In this document: positions 46,014 to 54,950 of the stretch, one piece after another
Layout of the letters: each line of letters begins with the position of its first letter
Position numbering within the stretch: position 1 is the first letter of the stretch
Assembly (NCBI RefSeq): GCF_000155675.2
Contig: NC_020911.1
Coordinates: forward strand, 3,524,501 to 3,588,500
Length of the DNA stretch: 64,000 nt
Direction: 5' to 3'
Source of the DNA: Octadecabacter antarcticus 307
GTDB lineage: Bacteria; Pseudomonadota; Alphaproteobacteria; Rhodobacterales; Rhodobacteraceae
Translations under genes and position numbers: made by a program
The notes under the pieces: generated by a model
Database searches by the model: none
The model's input: the letters and a program-made list of their open reading frames with translations, nothing else
Told to the model about the DNA's origin: nothing

Positions 46014-46033
46014 CTACCGGCCGAGGCCGGTAG
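46014..46033. repeat. Hairpin at the 3-prime end of tnpA
   Basis: CTACCGGCC and GGCCGGTAG form a 9 bp stem with a 2 nt spacer, overlapping the tnpA stop codon. It is the likely right-end recognition hairpin of this IS200-type element. Confidence 0.65.
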
Positions 46034-46433
46034 CATCGCGATTGGAATGTAATTCCAGATACTGCAGGATGACATCGTCGGTGACATTTCCTGACGTTAT
46101 CGAGAAATATCCACGGGCCCAAAACCGCCTTCCCCAATAGCGTTTGCGCAACTCTGGGAACTCCATCTGAACCCGCCGCGACGAGCGCCCTTTGATCCGC
46201 TGCATCACCTTGGACAGCGCGATCTGTGGCGGGACAGATATGAACATGTGGACGTGGTCAGCTGTCAGAACACCCTTCACAATATGCACGCCCATCTCGG
46301 CACAAGACTGTCGAATGATATCGCGGATCCGTTCGCGCATCGGCCCACGCAAAACCTTATGTCGATATTTCGTCGCCCAAACGACGTGATAACGGTGATA
46401 AAATCTGGTATGTGATCCTGTAGAATAGGCCAA
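46014..46433 (-). CDS. tnpA: IS200/IS605-family Y1 transposase TnpA
   Basis: 139 residues, full length. The HUH motif is at His60/His62 (ADHVHMFISVP), and the catalytic Tyr is probably Tyr125 (ILQYLEL). It moves single-stranded DNA, recognises terminal hairpins and makes no target duplication. No tnpB is nearby, so it is IS200-like. It appears intact, the only undamaged transposase gene in the window. Confidence 0.93.
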   Translation of the reverse strand: MAYSTGSHTRFYHRYHVVWATKYRHKVLRGPMRERIRDIIRQSCAEMGVHIVKGVLTADHVHMFISVPPQIALSKVMQRIKGRSSRRVQMEFPELRKRYWGRRFWARGYFSITSGNVTDDVILQYLELHSNRDATGLGR

Positions 46434-46816
46434 AAAATCGGTAGTTTATCTCTGTTAGGTGGAAAGCAAAAGGGCCGAGCAAGATCAATTTGGACGCCCA
46501 CTGAAGCACACAAGATATCCACTTCGCCTTGACTGTGAACAATGCCGGTGCAGCGGTCCAAAATCTGGCAAACACTCTTTCTGGGGAACTCTGGGCCCAA
46601 GGGTCCCGTGAGAGATGCTACCAATTCTCATACTTTGCTTTTTCTTGCTCAGCAGGGATGAAAAGGGGTCGCGCAGCGTTCTTTTAGTAATAATCGCGGG
46701 ATATTCAGGCCGGTCGGCGGTCCCGCCAAACGCAAAAGATCATGGAAAACTGATCATCTTGATCAAATATGACGAGTACAATTACTAATTTAAACTTCCT
46801 AAATGGAGAGCTTTAG
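46434..46816. other. Gap between tnpA and the first DAB operon
   Basis: No gene seen. The last 80 bp before dabB1 are A+T-rich and probably contain its promoter; AATGGAGAG precedes the ATG. Confidence 0.4.
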
Positions 46817-48382
46817 ATGGCAGTCGCTTGGATAGTTCTAGTCTTTCCCATAGGTCTCTTGGTGGTCGGGGCCATCAGGTTGCGTGAGACGATCATGCCC
46901 ATCACACTACCTGAATGGGCAGAACGAACGGCGTTGCTCGGCATCGTTCTGGCCGCATATTCGGCTGTGCACGTCATCGTTTTCGGACCAACAACATCAC
47001 CCGTTCTAGGGTTGGGGCACTTTGGTTTTTCGGTGCTGCTAGATCCTGTGTCAGTCATATTGTTGCTGCTGACCAGCATTCTTGCGTGGGTTATTCTACG
47101 CTTTTCAGCGACACACCTGCACGGAGAAGCAGGAGAAGGGAGTTTTACATTCTTTGTTTGCTTGACGCTGGCTGGCATCGCCTTGCTGGTGACGTCTGGG
47201 AACCTCGTGCAATTGGGCCTCGCCTGGGTGGCGACCGCGATCGGCGTGAACCGACTTCTTATTTTTTATTCGGACCGGCCCGGGGCTCGGCGCGCCGCAC
47301 GTAAAAATATCATTTTCGCTCGGGCTGCGGATATCGCGCTGGCGGTTGGTCTGCTGCTTCTTTACAGGGCTTACGGCGTGTTCGATATCGCCGCCATCAA
47401 CGCGGCAGCGCGTACAGGTTTCGTCCCGCCCGCGGCGGTTCTGGCCGCGGCATGTCTGGCCGTCGCGGCAGTCTTGCAGTCGGCACTTCTTCCAGTCCAA
47501 GGGTGGCTGATAGGGGCTATTGAGGCCCCTACCCCAGTTTTGGCGCTTCTCCATGCTGGTGTCGTCAGCGCGGGCGGTTTTTTGTTGATCCGTTTTTCCG
47601 ACGTGATGCTCGGCGCTCCGATCATCTTGGCCGCTCTCGTTATTGTGGGGGGCTTCTCGGCTCTTGTGGGATCAATTGTCATGTTGACGCAATCGGCCGC
47701 AAAGACCGCATTGGCCTGGTCCACAGTATCGCAGATGGGCTTTATCATGCTGCAATGTGGCCTAGGGCTGTTCCCACTAGCCTTGCTGCACATCTTTGCG
47801 CACGCGCTCTACAAGGCCCACGCATTCCTGATTGCAGCCCAAGCGGGTCACGTAATCAGTGCGGCGCGGCGGCTCGGCCCTGTCGCGCCCGCCTCAGTCC
47901 GCAATGTGGCGCTGGCAATGGGGATCGCAATCACTCTCTACGCGCTTGTCGGGCTACCGCTTGGCCTCGTGGAGAAATCCCCACAGGCGGTGGCGCTTGG
48001 AGCAATCCTTGTGTTCGGCGTCGGGTATCTCGTTGCACAGGGCCTCGCGGATGCGGCGCCACGTGAGTTGGGTATGGCGACTGCACGGGCCTCGGTCCTG
48101 TTCGTCGTCTCGTTTTTAGGCTTCCAATGGGTTGCCCAGACATTGACCGCGGGGACATTGCCACCGACACCACAGGCCGGCCCGCTAGAATGGATGCTGA
48201 TCATACTAACTCTATTTAGCTTCACGGCGGTCACTGTGCTTCAGGCCCTGTTGCCGCTCTGGTCCGCCCATCCTGCCGTTCGCGGTCTGCGTGTCCATGT
48301 CACGAATGGGTTTTACTTTAATGCGCGGGCGGATCGTTTCGCCGGTGCTTGGAAAACCGACACTCGAACTAAGGATACCTGA
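46817..48382 (+). CDS. dabB: DabB1, NuoL-like membrane subunit of a DAB inorganic-carbon pump
   Basis: 521 residues with about 14 membrane helices of the NADH-quinone oxidoreductase 5/antiporter family. Typical segments are LPVQGWLIGAIEAPTPVLALLHAGVVSAGGFLLIRF and LTQSAAKTALAWSTVSQMGFIMLQCGLG with the usual conserved Lys and His. No other nuo genes are present, and the next gene 3 bp on encodes DabA, so this is the cation-conducting partner. DAB complexes hydrate CO2 to bicarbonate vectorially at the inner membrane. Confidence 0.92.
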   Translation: MAVAWIVLVFPIGLLVVGAIRLRETIMPITLPEWAERTALLGIVLAAYSAVHVIVFGPTTSPVLGLGHFGFSVLLDPVSVILLLLTSILAWVILRFSATHLHGEAGEGSFTFFVCLTLAGIALLVTSGNLVQLGLAWVATAIGVNRLLIFYSDRPGARRAARKNIIFARAADIALAVGLLLLYRAYGVFDIAAINAAARTGFVPPAAVLAAACLAVAAVLQSALLPVQGWLIGAIEAPTPVLALLHAGVVSAGGFLLIRFSDVMLGAPIILAALVIVGGFSALVGSIVMLTQSAAKTALAWSTVSQMGFIMLQCGLGLFPLALLHIFAHALYKAHAFLIAAQAGHVISAARRLGPVAPASVRNVALAMGIAITLYALVGLPLGLVEKSPQAVALGAILVFGVGYLVAQGLADAAPRELGMATARASVLFVVSFLGFQWVAQTLTAGTLPPTPQAGPLEWMLIILTLFSFTAVTVLQALLPLWSAHPAVRGLRVHVTNGFYFNARADRFAGAWKTDTRTKDT

Positions 48383-48385
48383 ACG

Positions 48386-50716
48386 ATGTTCATTCGCAAT
48401 CAAGACTTCTCGCCCGATTTGCTGGACCTTGTCGACGCGGCTGAACACGCTGTCCGTAAAATCGCGCCACTCTTTCCGCTCTCTCAAGCTGTCGCGGTGA
48501 ATCCTTTCAATGGCCTAAGCGATGAACCTATCGCAGTTGCCGCTGCGCGACTGGAACGCAGCGCTGGGGTTCATATTTTTCCCAGCCGGGCGGTCCAACT
48601 GGGCCGTATTGAAAAGGGAGAGATTACCCTCGAAGATATCAAAATATCTCGCCTAGAAATCGCGCCCACTCTGGAACTAAGCGATCAGACCATCCTCGAA
48701 ACCGCTCATACTACAGATTTCATACCTCAGGCCATTCCGACCGTTGCCGACCTGGCAGCCGAACACAGTGGAACCGATTGGCCAAACCTCGTCACAGAGC
48801 GGTTCGGAGCTTGGGCGCAATGTCATTTTGACACCGGCCAAGCCCTTTGGGCACAGGTAGCTGAACAAGGCGCATGGACCAGTTGGCGTGACTGGGCGAT
48901 GAGTGATCTGACACCCGAAATTTTCGGCCTCAACAATTTTTGCGAGACGATCAGCCACTCGCAACGCGACCATTGGCATGCTATAGGAGATGCGTGCGCC
49001 GCACTCGAAATCGACCGCAAAGCTGCACCATCAGTCTTTCATGGCCTTCTGTGCGATCTGGCTGGATGGGCGGGGCTCGGACGCTACCACCTGTGGGAAG
49101 CGCAACAGGCCCAGACGCACAACACTACTCTTTCGGAATTGCTCGCGATCCGTTTGGTATGGGAGCAGGCTCTTCAAGCGCGCTACGCGAAGGAAGTGGG
49201 CACGCAGTGGGACGCTGTTATCCTTAGGCATAAGGAACCGCTGCGGGCGGAAACGGGCCATCTGATCGACGCAATCCTGCAAAGGGCGGCAGAACAGGCG
49301 TCGGCCCGACGTCTTGACACATTGTTGGCGCAAGCAGGCAAGCCAACCAATCTCGCTGAACCCGTGTCATGCGAAGCGCAACTTGTCTTTTGCATGGATG
49401 TCCGTTCCGAACGGCTGAGGCGCGCGCTGGAAATCGTTGATCCAGGCGTCCAAACTTACGGCTTGGCCGGGTTCGTCGGTCTTCCCTTGATGAACCAAGC
49501 GCCCGCCGCCGAAAACCGCAAGGCCGCGCGCAGTGTCGAGGTCCCCGACTCCTCGCTGCGGATCAAGGAAGACGGCCCTAGCACCGACGAGACACCCATT
49601 CGTGACCGACTACTTAGGGCCATTTCCCGTTTCTCGCGTGGAGCCGTGTCAAGCTTTGCCTATGTCGAGGCGGCAGGGTTGCTCAAGCTCGCTCCACTCG
49701 TCGATTCCTCGCAATTTCACGAACGCCGTGTCGTCGGATACGGACCAATACCCAGATTGACGCTCGATCCCTCGAGCGAGGCCGCGGCTGATGTTGCAGA
49801 GGCGGCCCTCCGCTCCATCGGATTGAGGAGGAATTTTGCACCTTTAGTCGTCTTCGTTGGTCATGAGGCGCGCGTTACCAATGACGCGCAAAGCGCGCTC
49901 CTGCAGTGCGGAGCATGTTGCGGGCATGACGCAGCCGTGAACGTCCGTGCCCTTTCGTGTCTCCTGAACGAGACACCACTGCGCGAATTACTAGCCCAGC
50001 GCGGCATTGAAATACCTCCAGAAACGGTGTTCCGAGCCGGTCTGCACGACACAACAGGTGATACGGTGACGTTTTTCAGCACTGATCCCGTGGGAGGCCG
50101 CAAACCGCAGCCAATCAAGTGGCTTCACGATATCCTAGATCAGGCTTGCGACATCGTACGTGCTGAGCGGTCCACCGATCTGCCTGCCACCCCGCGGGGC
50201 GGGGCGCTGTATGCGCGAGGTGGAGACTGGTCACAAACCCGCGCGGAATGGGGCCTGGCCGGTTGCCACTGGTTCGTGGCGGCTCCACGAAATGCAACGC
50301 GAAACCGAGATTTTGCTGGCAAAGTCTTCCTGCACAACTACGATTTTGACTACGATCCCGACGGCAATTTCCTCGCAGAAATCGTTGGCGGCCCTCTGTT
50401 GGTCGCCGCATATACCAACCTCCAATACTATGGCGCAACGGTCTCCCCGCAGCACTTCGGCAGCGGCAACAAACTCGTCCAGAATGTGTGCGGCGAGATC
50501 GGCTTGCTAGACGGAATATCTGGAAGACTGAGGGCTGGTGGGCCCTCAGACCAGAGCCTGTTTCTCAATGGCCAGCCTATCCATGATGCCCTGCGCCTGG
50601 TCGCGCGGATTGCGGCGCCGGACTCCGCAATCGATGCAGCGATCAGGACCAGTCCGAAAGTGACAAGTCTGGTGGAGCATGGGTGGCTGGAGGTTGCAAG
50701 TTTCGGCCAAACGTAG
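48386..50716 (+). CDS. dabA: DabA1, zinc subunit of a DAB inorganic-carbon pump (DUF2309)
   Basis: 776 residues, UPF0753/DUF2309 family. The carbonic-anhydrase-like zinc site fits Cys336 and Asp338 (VFCMDVRSERLRRALE), His493 (FVGHEARVTN) and Cys508 (LLQCGACCGHDAA). The His-to-Cys spacing of 15 agrees with characterised DabA. It acts on the cytoplasmic face with DabB. AAGGA precedes the ATG. The order dabB-dabA-tolQ-tolR suggests one transcript. Confidence 0.94.
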   Translation: MFIRNQDFSPDLLDLVDAAEHAVRKIAPLFPLSQAVAVNPFNGLSDEPIAVAAARLERSAGVHIFPSRAVQLGRIEKGEITLEDIKISRLEIAPTLELSDQTILETAHTTDFIPQAIPTVADLAAEHSGTDWPNLVTERFGAWAQCHFDTGQALWAQVAEQGAWTSWRDWAMSDLTPEIFGLNNFCETISHSQRDHWHAIGDACAALEIDRKAAPSVFHGLLCDLAGWAGLGRYHLWEAQQAQTHNTTLSELLAIRLVWEQALQARYAKEVGTQWDAVILRHKEPLRAETGHLIDAILQRAAEQASARRLDTLLAQAGKPTNLAEPVSCEAQLVFCMDVRSERLRRALEIVDPGVQTYGLAGFVGLPLMNQAPAAENRKAARSVEVPDSSLRIKEDGPSTDETPIRDRLLRAISRFSRGAVSSFAYVEAAGLLKLAPLVDSSQFHERRVVGYGPIPRLTLDPSSEAAADVAEAALRSIGLRRNFAPLVVFVGHEARVTNDAQSALLQCGACCGHDAAVNVRALSCLLNETPLRELLAQRGIEIPPETVFRAGLHDTTGDTVTFFSTDPVGGRKPQPIKWLHDILDQACDIVRAERSTDLPATPRGGALYARGGDWSQTRAEWGLAGCHWFVAAPRNATRNRDFAGKVFLHNYDFDYDPDGNFLAEIVGGPLLVAAYTNLQYYGATVSPQHFGSGNKLVQNVCGEIGLLDGISGRLRAGGPSDQSLFLNGQPIHDALRLVARIAAPDSAIDAAIRTSPKVTSLVEHGWLEVASFGQT

Positions 50717-50824
50717 GTCTTCGTTAGTAGTGATTTTTGGATCAGAGGGACAATGAACCTGTCTGGCCCAGATTTCTTATTATTGCAGATTTGGACGCTA
50801 ACCAATTACAAAGAAAGCAGGCAA

Positions 50825-51499
50825 ATGGAAGCAGCTCAAGACTTCACAATGTGGGCATTGTTCACGCGCGCGACAATTCTCGTACAACTCGTCATGATCA
50901 TGCTGGTGGCAGCGTCTATCTGGTGTTGGGCAGTGTTCATCGACAAGACAGTCCAATATCGCAAAGCCCGGGCTGAGGCTGATGCCTTTGACCGCTCGTT
51001 CTGGTCAGGCGAGCCTTTGGACGCCCTTTTTGGCAAGATCGGGGCGGAACCACAGGGGTCCACCGAGAAGATATTCGCGTCCGGCATGCTCGAATGGCGC
51101 AGGTCACATCGGGAAGATGGCGGATTGATCCCTGATTCCACCGCCCGCATAAACACATCGATGGATGTGACAATCGCTAAGCAATCATCGAAGCTTCAAA
51201 AAGGTCTACCAATTTTGGCGACTGTTGGTTCGACGGCCCCGTTTGTTGGTCTATTCGGTACGGTATGGGGCATTATGAACGCTTTTATCGAGATTTCCCA
51301 AGCGCAAACCACCAACCTTGCCGTCGTCGCGCCCGGTATTGCAGAAGCGTTGATGTCGACTGGCATCGGCCTTCTTGCCGCCATTCCGGCCGTGATAATC
51401 TATAACAAGCTATCAACTGATAGTGAGCAGATCGTGAGTGGCTACGAGGCCTTTGCTGATGAATTTGCGAATATTCTTAGCAGGCAGGTGGAGAACTGA
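50825..51499 (+). CDS. TolQ/ExbB/MotA-type proton channel protein
   Basis: About 224 residues with three membrane helices: TILVQLVMIMLVAASIWCWAV, then LPILATVGSTAPFVGLFGTVWGIMNAF, then PGIAEALMSTGIGLLAAIPAVIIYN, matching TolQ. The ATG at 50825 (MEAAQDFTMWALF) was chosen; an ATG at 50753 adds 24 residues and has GAGGGA upstream. It partners with the ExbD/TolR protein one base downstream. No tolA, tolB or pal follows, so it is not the standard Tol operon, and it sits behind dabA1. Confidence 0.9.
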   Translation: MEAAQDFTMWALFTRATILVQLVMIMLVAASIWCWAVFIDKTVQYRKARAEADAFDRSFWSGEPLDALFGKIGAEPQGSTEKIFASGMLEWRRSHREDGGLIPDSTARINTSMDVTIAKQSSKLQKGLPILATVGSTAPFVGLFGTVWGIMNAFIEISQAQTTNLAVVAPGIAEALMSTGIGLLAAIPAVIIYNKLSTDSEQIVSGYEAFADEFANILSRQVEN

Positions 51500-51500
51500 C

Positions 51501-51977
51501 ATGGCTGCAGGCACATTGAATTCAGGTGGTAATGGGGGCAGACGCGGTCGCCAACGGACCCGCCGCGCGCAACTCGTGTCAGAAATCAACGTCACCCCAT
51601 TTGTCGATGTCATGATGGTTCTGTTGATCATTTTTATGGTCGCCGCGCCTTTGTCCGTCGTTGGTATTCCGGTCGAGTTGCCTGAAACCTCTGCAACGTC
51701 ATTGCTCGGTGATGAGGAAGAGCCGCTGACAGTGACGATCACGGTCGACGGTCAGGTCATGATCCAAGAAACGGAAACGTCGCGGAATGTTTTGGTCCAG
51801 CAGTTGCAAGCAATCGCAGCCGAACGCGATAGCAACAAGATTTTTCTACGGGCCGATGGTCGCAATGACTGGAACGGTGTCGCTGAAGTCATGGGTCTGC
51901 TGAATGCCGGTGGGTTTTCCAACATTGGCCTCGTGACGGATATCATTGGCCCGGTGCCAAACGTCACTGACGGATAG
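51501..51977 (+). CDS. TolR/ExbD-type protein
   Basis: 158 residues with one N-terminal membrane helix: INVTPFVDVMMVLLIIFMVAAPL carries the proton-accepting Asp in PFVDVM. The periplasmic domain (KIFLRADGRNDWNGVAEVMG) follows. It forms the proton-driven motor with TolQ. AGGTGG lies before the ATG, one base after the TolQ stop. Its partner protein in the periplasm is not encoded here. Confidence 0.92.
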   Translation: MAAGTLNSGGNGGRRGRQRTRRAQLVSEINVTPFVDVMMVLLIIFMVAAPLSVVGIPVELPETSATSLLGDEEEPLTVTITVDGQVMIQETETSRNVLVQQLQAIAAERDSNKIFLRADGRNDWNGVAEVMGLLNAGGFSNIGLVTDIIGPVPNVTDG

Positions 51978-52163
51978 ATCATGGCCCGCCGGTTCCTACA
52001 ATTCTGGTATCGGCCATGTTGGGGGGCCTTCGCACCGATGGTGCCAAAGGCCAATCACACCCCAAGTTTCAAATTGGATATCTCATTTAGGTTGATCTAA
52101 AGTCAGTCCAAGACACTTAGGCAGTTTTTCGATTGTGGAAAGGGTTTTGCCCAGGGCACCTAG

Positions 52164-54662
52164 ATGGACATCGTAACCCTCATAACAGTCGTTGTTTCAC
52201 TTTTTGTGATAATCGGCCTTGCCGAGCCGCTCGCCGCACGATTGCGATTACCATACACCGTCATTCTCGCGGTGCTCGGCGTGATGATTGGGGCCAGTGC
52301 CACGTTTTTTTTGCGTACCGATCTTACAGACGCCCTGAACCCCGTGGCGGAAGCTATCCTTGGATTGCCGATCCGTTCCAACGTCTTTCTCTATCTGTTC
52401 CTGCCAACATTACTTTTTCAGGCAACACTGGGTATGAACCTGCGCCGGATGCTGGACGATTGGGTCCCCATCCTCGTTCTGGCCGTGGTCGCGGTCGTGG
52501 TGGCAACGTTGTCGGTCGGCTACGCACTTTCTTGGGCCAGTGCCTTGCCACTCGCAGCTTGTCTTTTAATCGGCGCAATTGTCTCAACAACCGACCCGTC
52601 CGCCGTGATCAATATTTTCCGTTCGATATCTGCGCCACAACGTCTCGCACGGATCATCGAGGGCGAAAGCTTGCTTAACGACGCGGCTGCCATCGCGCTC
52701 TTTGGCCTTTTCATGGGTTTTGTAAAGCTAGGCGTGCCCGACCCTACCCTGGGCGATGCTTTGGCCCGCTTTCCATTGCTCATCTTCGGCGGTGCGGTGA
52801 CTGGCTGGTTCGTGGCGCGCGTCGCAGTCTGGGTCTTGGCCCTTTTGTCCCGCTACGACCGTGCGCAGATCTCGATCTCGGTGGCACTGCCGTATCTGGC
52901 CTACATCGGTGCCGAGCAGAGCATGGGGGCATCGGGTGTGATTGCCGTCGTCGCGGCGGGCCTGACCCTTAATCTGATGGGACCGGGTCGGCTGCCACCC
53001 GCGTCTTGGGCGAACCTGCGCGAGGTCTGGGATCTGCTTGCGCATTGGGCCGGCGCATTGATTTTTATTCTCGCCGCCTTGCTTATTCCGCGGCTTCTCG
53101 AAGAAGTTCGGCTGTCGGACTTTGCCCTTTTGGGCGTGGTAATCCTCGCCGCAACTGCTGCAAGGGCAGCGATTCTCTTCGGTCTGATGCCGCTACTGAG
53201 CGTTTTGCGCCTGTCACCGGTGGTAGAGCGCCCTTATCGGACAGCAATTCTATGGGGCGGTCTCAGAGGAGCTGTCACGCTTGCACTCGCACTTGCCGTG
53301 ACCGAAAGTATCCGTGTCCCGCTGGAGCTAAAACGCCTCGTCGGTATCCTCGCAACAGGTTACGTCCTGTTTACTCTGATCGTACAGGGAACGACCCTGC
53401 GAATGGTCATAAGATGGCTTGGTCTTGACCGGTTGTCACCGCTGGACGACGCGCTGTCGCGGCAAGTGGTCGCCGTCGCTTTGCAAACCGTCCGGGAGGA
53501 TGTGGCCAGCACAACAGAAAAGTACGAGTTGTCGCGTGACGTTGTCCGGGCCGAAGCCAAGCAATTTGGTGAGCGGCTAGAAGGATCGGTAAGGGCTGCT
53601 GAGGATAGTGCCGAAATCAATGATCGTGACCGCATCACACTCGGGTTGATTGCTTTGGCAGGGGCCGAACGCGATGCGATCCTCGTCAACGTGCGCGAAC
53701 GGACAATATCATCGCGCATGAGCGAACAGGTCCTGTCTGTTGCTGGTCGGATGATTGAGGGTGCGCGTTCCGGCGGACGCAGTGTCTACCGCCAAGCGGC
53801 GCTGCAAAGCCTGTCCTACGGACCACTTTTTCGGGTTGCGTCCTTCCTGCACAGCCGACTGCATTTTTCAATGCCACTTGCCCGAATGACGGCAGACAGA
53901 TTCGAATTCCTGCTGTCCCAGCGATTTATTTTGCAGGACCTCAGTGGGTTCATCGACGGACGTATCTTGCGCATTCATGGGCGACGCGTGGCCGACCTTC
54001 TCAGAGAATTGCTGGCACGGCGGATTGAGGCTGTCGAGACCGCTCTCGAGGGGTTGCGTTTGCAATATCCCGGCTATGCAGAGGAACTGGAGCGTCGATT
54101 TATCCGCCGCACGGCCCTGCGGCTGGAGGAAAGGGAGTATACCGTGATGCGAGAGGACGGGCTGATCGGGGCAGAAGTCTATAATGCGTTAATGCAGGGC
54201 GTTGCGGAAAAACGCGGGGCCGCAGAAGGTCGGCCACACCTTGATATCGCGCTGCAAAGATCCGAATTCGTGCGGGAGATCTCAACCTTCTCCGACCTTG
54301 ACGAGGTTACTTTGAAACGTCTCGGTCGCGTCCTGCGCACGCTTTACGTTAATGCTGGCGATCTGGTGGCGGCACGCAACAGCGCGCCCAAAAGCGTGTT
54401 CTTCATCGCCTCTGGCGCCGTGGAATTGAAAATTGGTAGGCAGTCCTGGCGGCTGGGCCGGGGCGAAATGTTTGGTCAGATGGCGATACTGACAAAAAAC
54501 CCATTCCGTGCAGAAGTTCGCGCAATTGCCCCCTCTACCCTGCTTGTAATGGATGAGACACGCTTTCGTCGTTTGCTGGATCGCAGCGAAGCATTGCAGC
54601 AAGCCGTGCAGGCAAGCGCAGAAAAACGCGGCATTGATATGCCGTCCCAAGGGAAACCTTAG
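52164..54662 (+). CDS. CPA1-type cation/proton antiporter with cytoplasmic cyclic-nucleotide-binding-like domain
   Basis: 832 residues. About 12 membrane helices (residues about 5-420) of the Na+/H+ exchanger family include IVSTTDPSAVINIF and EGESLLNDAAAIALF, with the ND motif of electroneutral exchangers. The cytoplasmic part has a long helical region, and residues about 710-825 form a CRP-like fold (VFFIASGAVELKIGRQSW, GEMFGQMAILTKNPFRAEVRA). It may regulate pH or Na+ in step with the bicarbonate pumps on both sides. Substrate ion not determinable here. Confidence 0.9.
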   Translation: MDIVTLITVVVSLFVIIGLAEPLAARLRLPYTVILAVLGVMIGASATFFLRTDLTDALNPVAEAILGLPIRSNVFLYLFLPTLLFQATLGMNLRRMLDDWVPILVLAVVAVVVATLSVGYALSWASALPLAACLLIGAIVSTTDPSAVINIFRSISAPQRLARIIEGESLLNDAAAIALFGLFMGFVKLGVPDPTLGDALARFPLLIFGGAVTGWFVARVAVWVLALLSRYDRAQISISVALPYLAYIGAEQSMGASGVIAVVAAGLTLNLMGPGRLPPASWANLREVWDLLAHWAGALIFILAALLIPRLLEEVRLSDFALLGVVILAATAARAAILFGLMPLLSVLRLSPVVERPYRTAILWGGLRGAVTLALALAVTESIRVPLELKRLVGILATGYVLFTLIVQGTTLRMVIRWLGLDRLSPLDDALSRQVVAVALQTVREDVASTTEKYELSRDVVRAEAKQFGERLEGSVRAAEDSAEINDRDRITLGLIALAGAERDAILVNVRERTISSRMSEQVLSVAGRMIEGARSGGRSVYRQAALQSLSYGPLFRVASFLHSRLHFSMPLARMTADRFEFLLSQRFILQDLSGFIDGRILRIHGRRVADLLRELLARRIEAVETALEGLRLQYPGYAEELERRFIRRTALRLEEREYTVMREDGLIGAEVYNALMQGVAEKRGAAEGRPHLDIALQRSEFVREISTFSDLDEVTLKRLGRVLRTLYVNAGDLVAARNSAPKSVFFIASGAVELKIGRQSWRLGRGEMFGQMAILTKNPFRAEVRAIAPSTLLVMDETRFRRLLDRSEALQQAVQASAEKRGIDMPSQGKP

Positions 54663-54950
54663 AGGGATGCCATGTTCGTTATGGTCGTCAACAGCAATGA
54701 TCAGAAACAAGGATCCACAAACCGCCGATGCTTGCGAAAAGTTCTGTTCTTGAAACTCGAAATTTTGACTGGTCAGATCCGCATGACAAGGTGGAGTATT
54801 GGTGTGATGCACGCGCATCATAATCAGCAGGCATCGTTTCATTGGTGCCCGAGAGCGGCAAAACCTTATCCGCATTGGTACCCGGCGCGGATCGCAACGC
54901 TCCGGGCACACCCAATTATGTGCTTCGCCCTTCTTCAGATCAAATGAGAT
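54663..54950. other. Gap between the convergent antiporter and dabB2 genes
   Basis: I see no supported gene. Open frames here lack ribosome sites and family resemblance. Confidence 0.4.

Noticed and set aside
54672..54947. A 91-residue protein between the antiporter and dabB2
   Set aside because: No ribosome site, no family resemblance and unusual composition.
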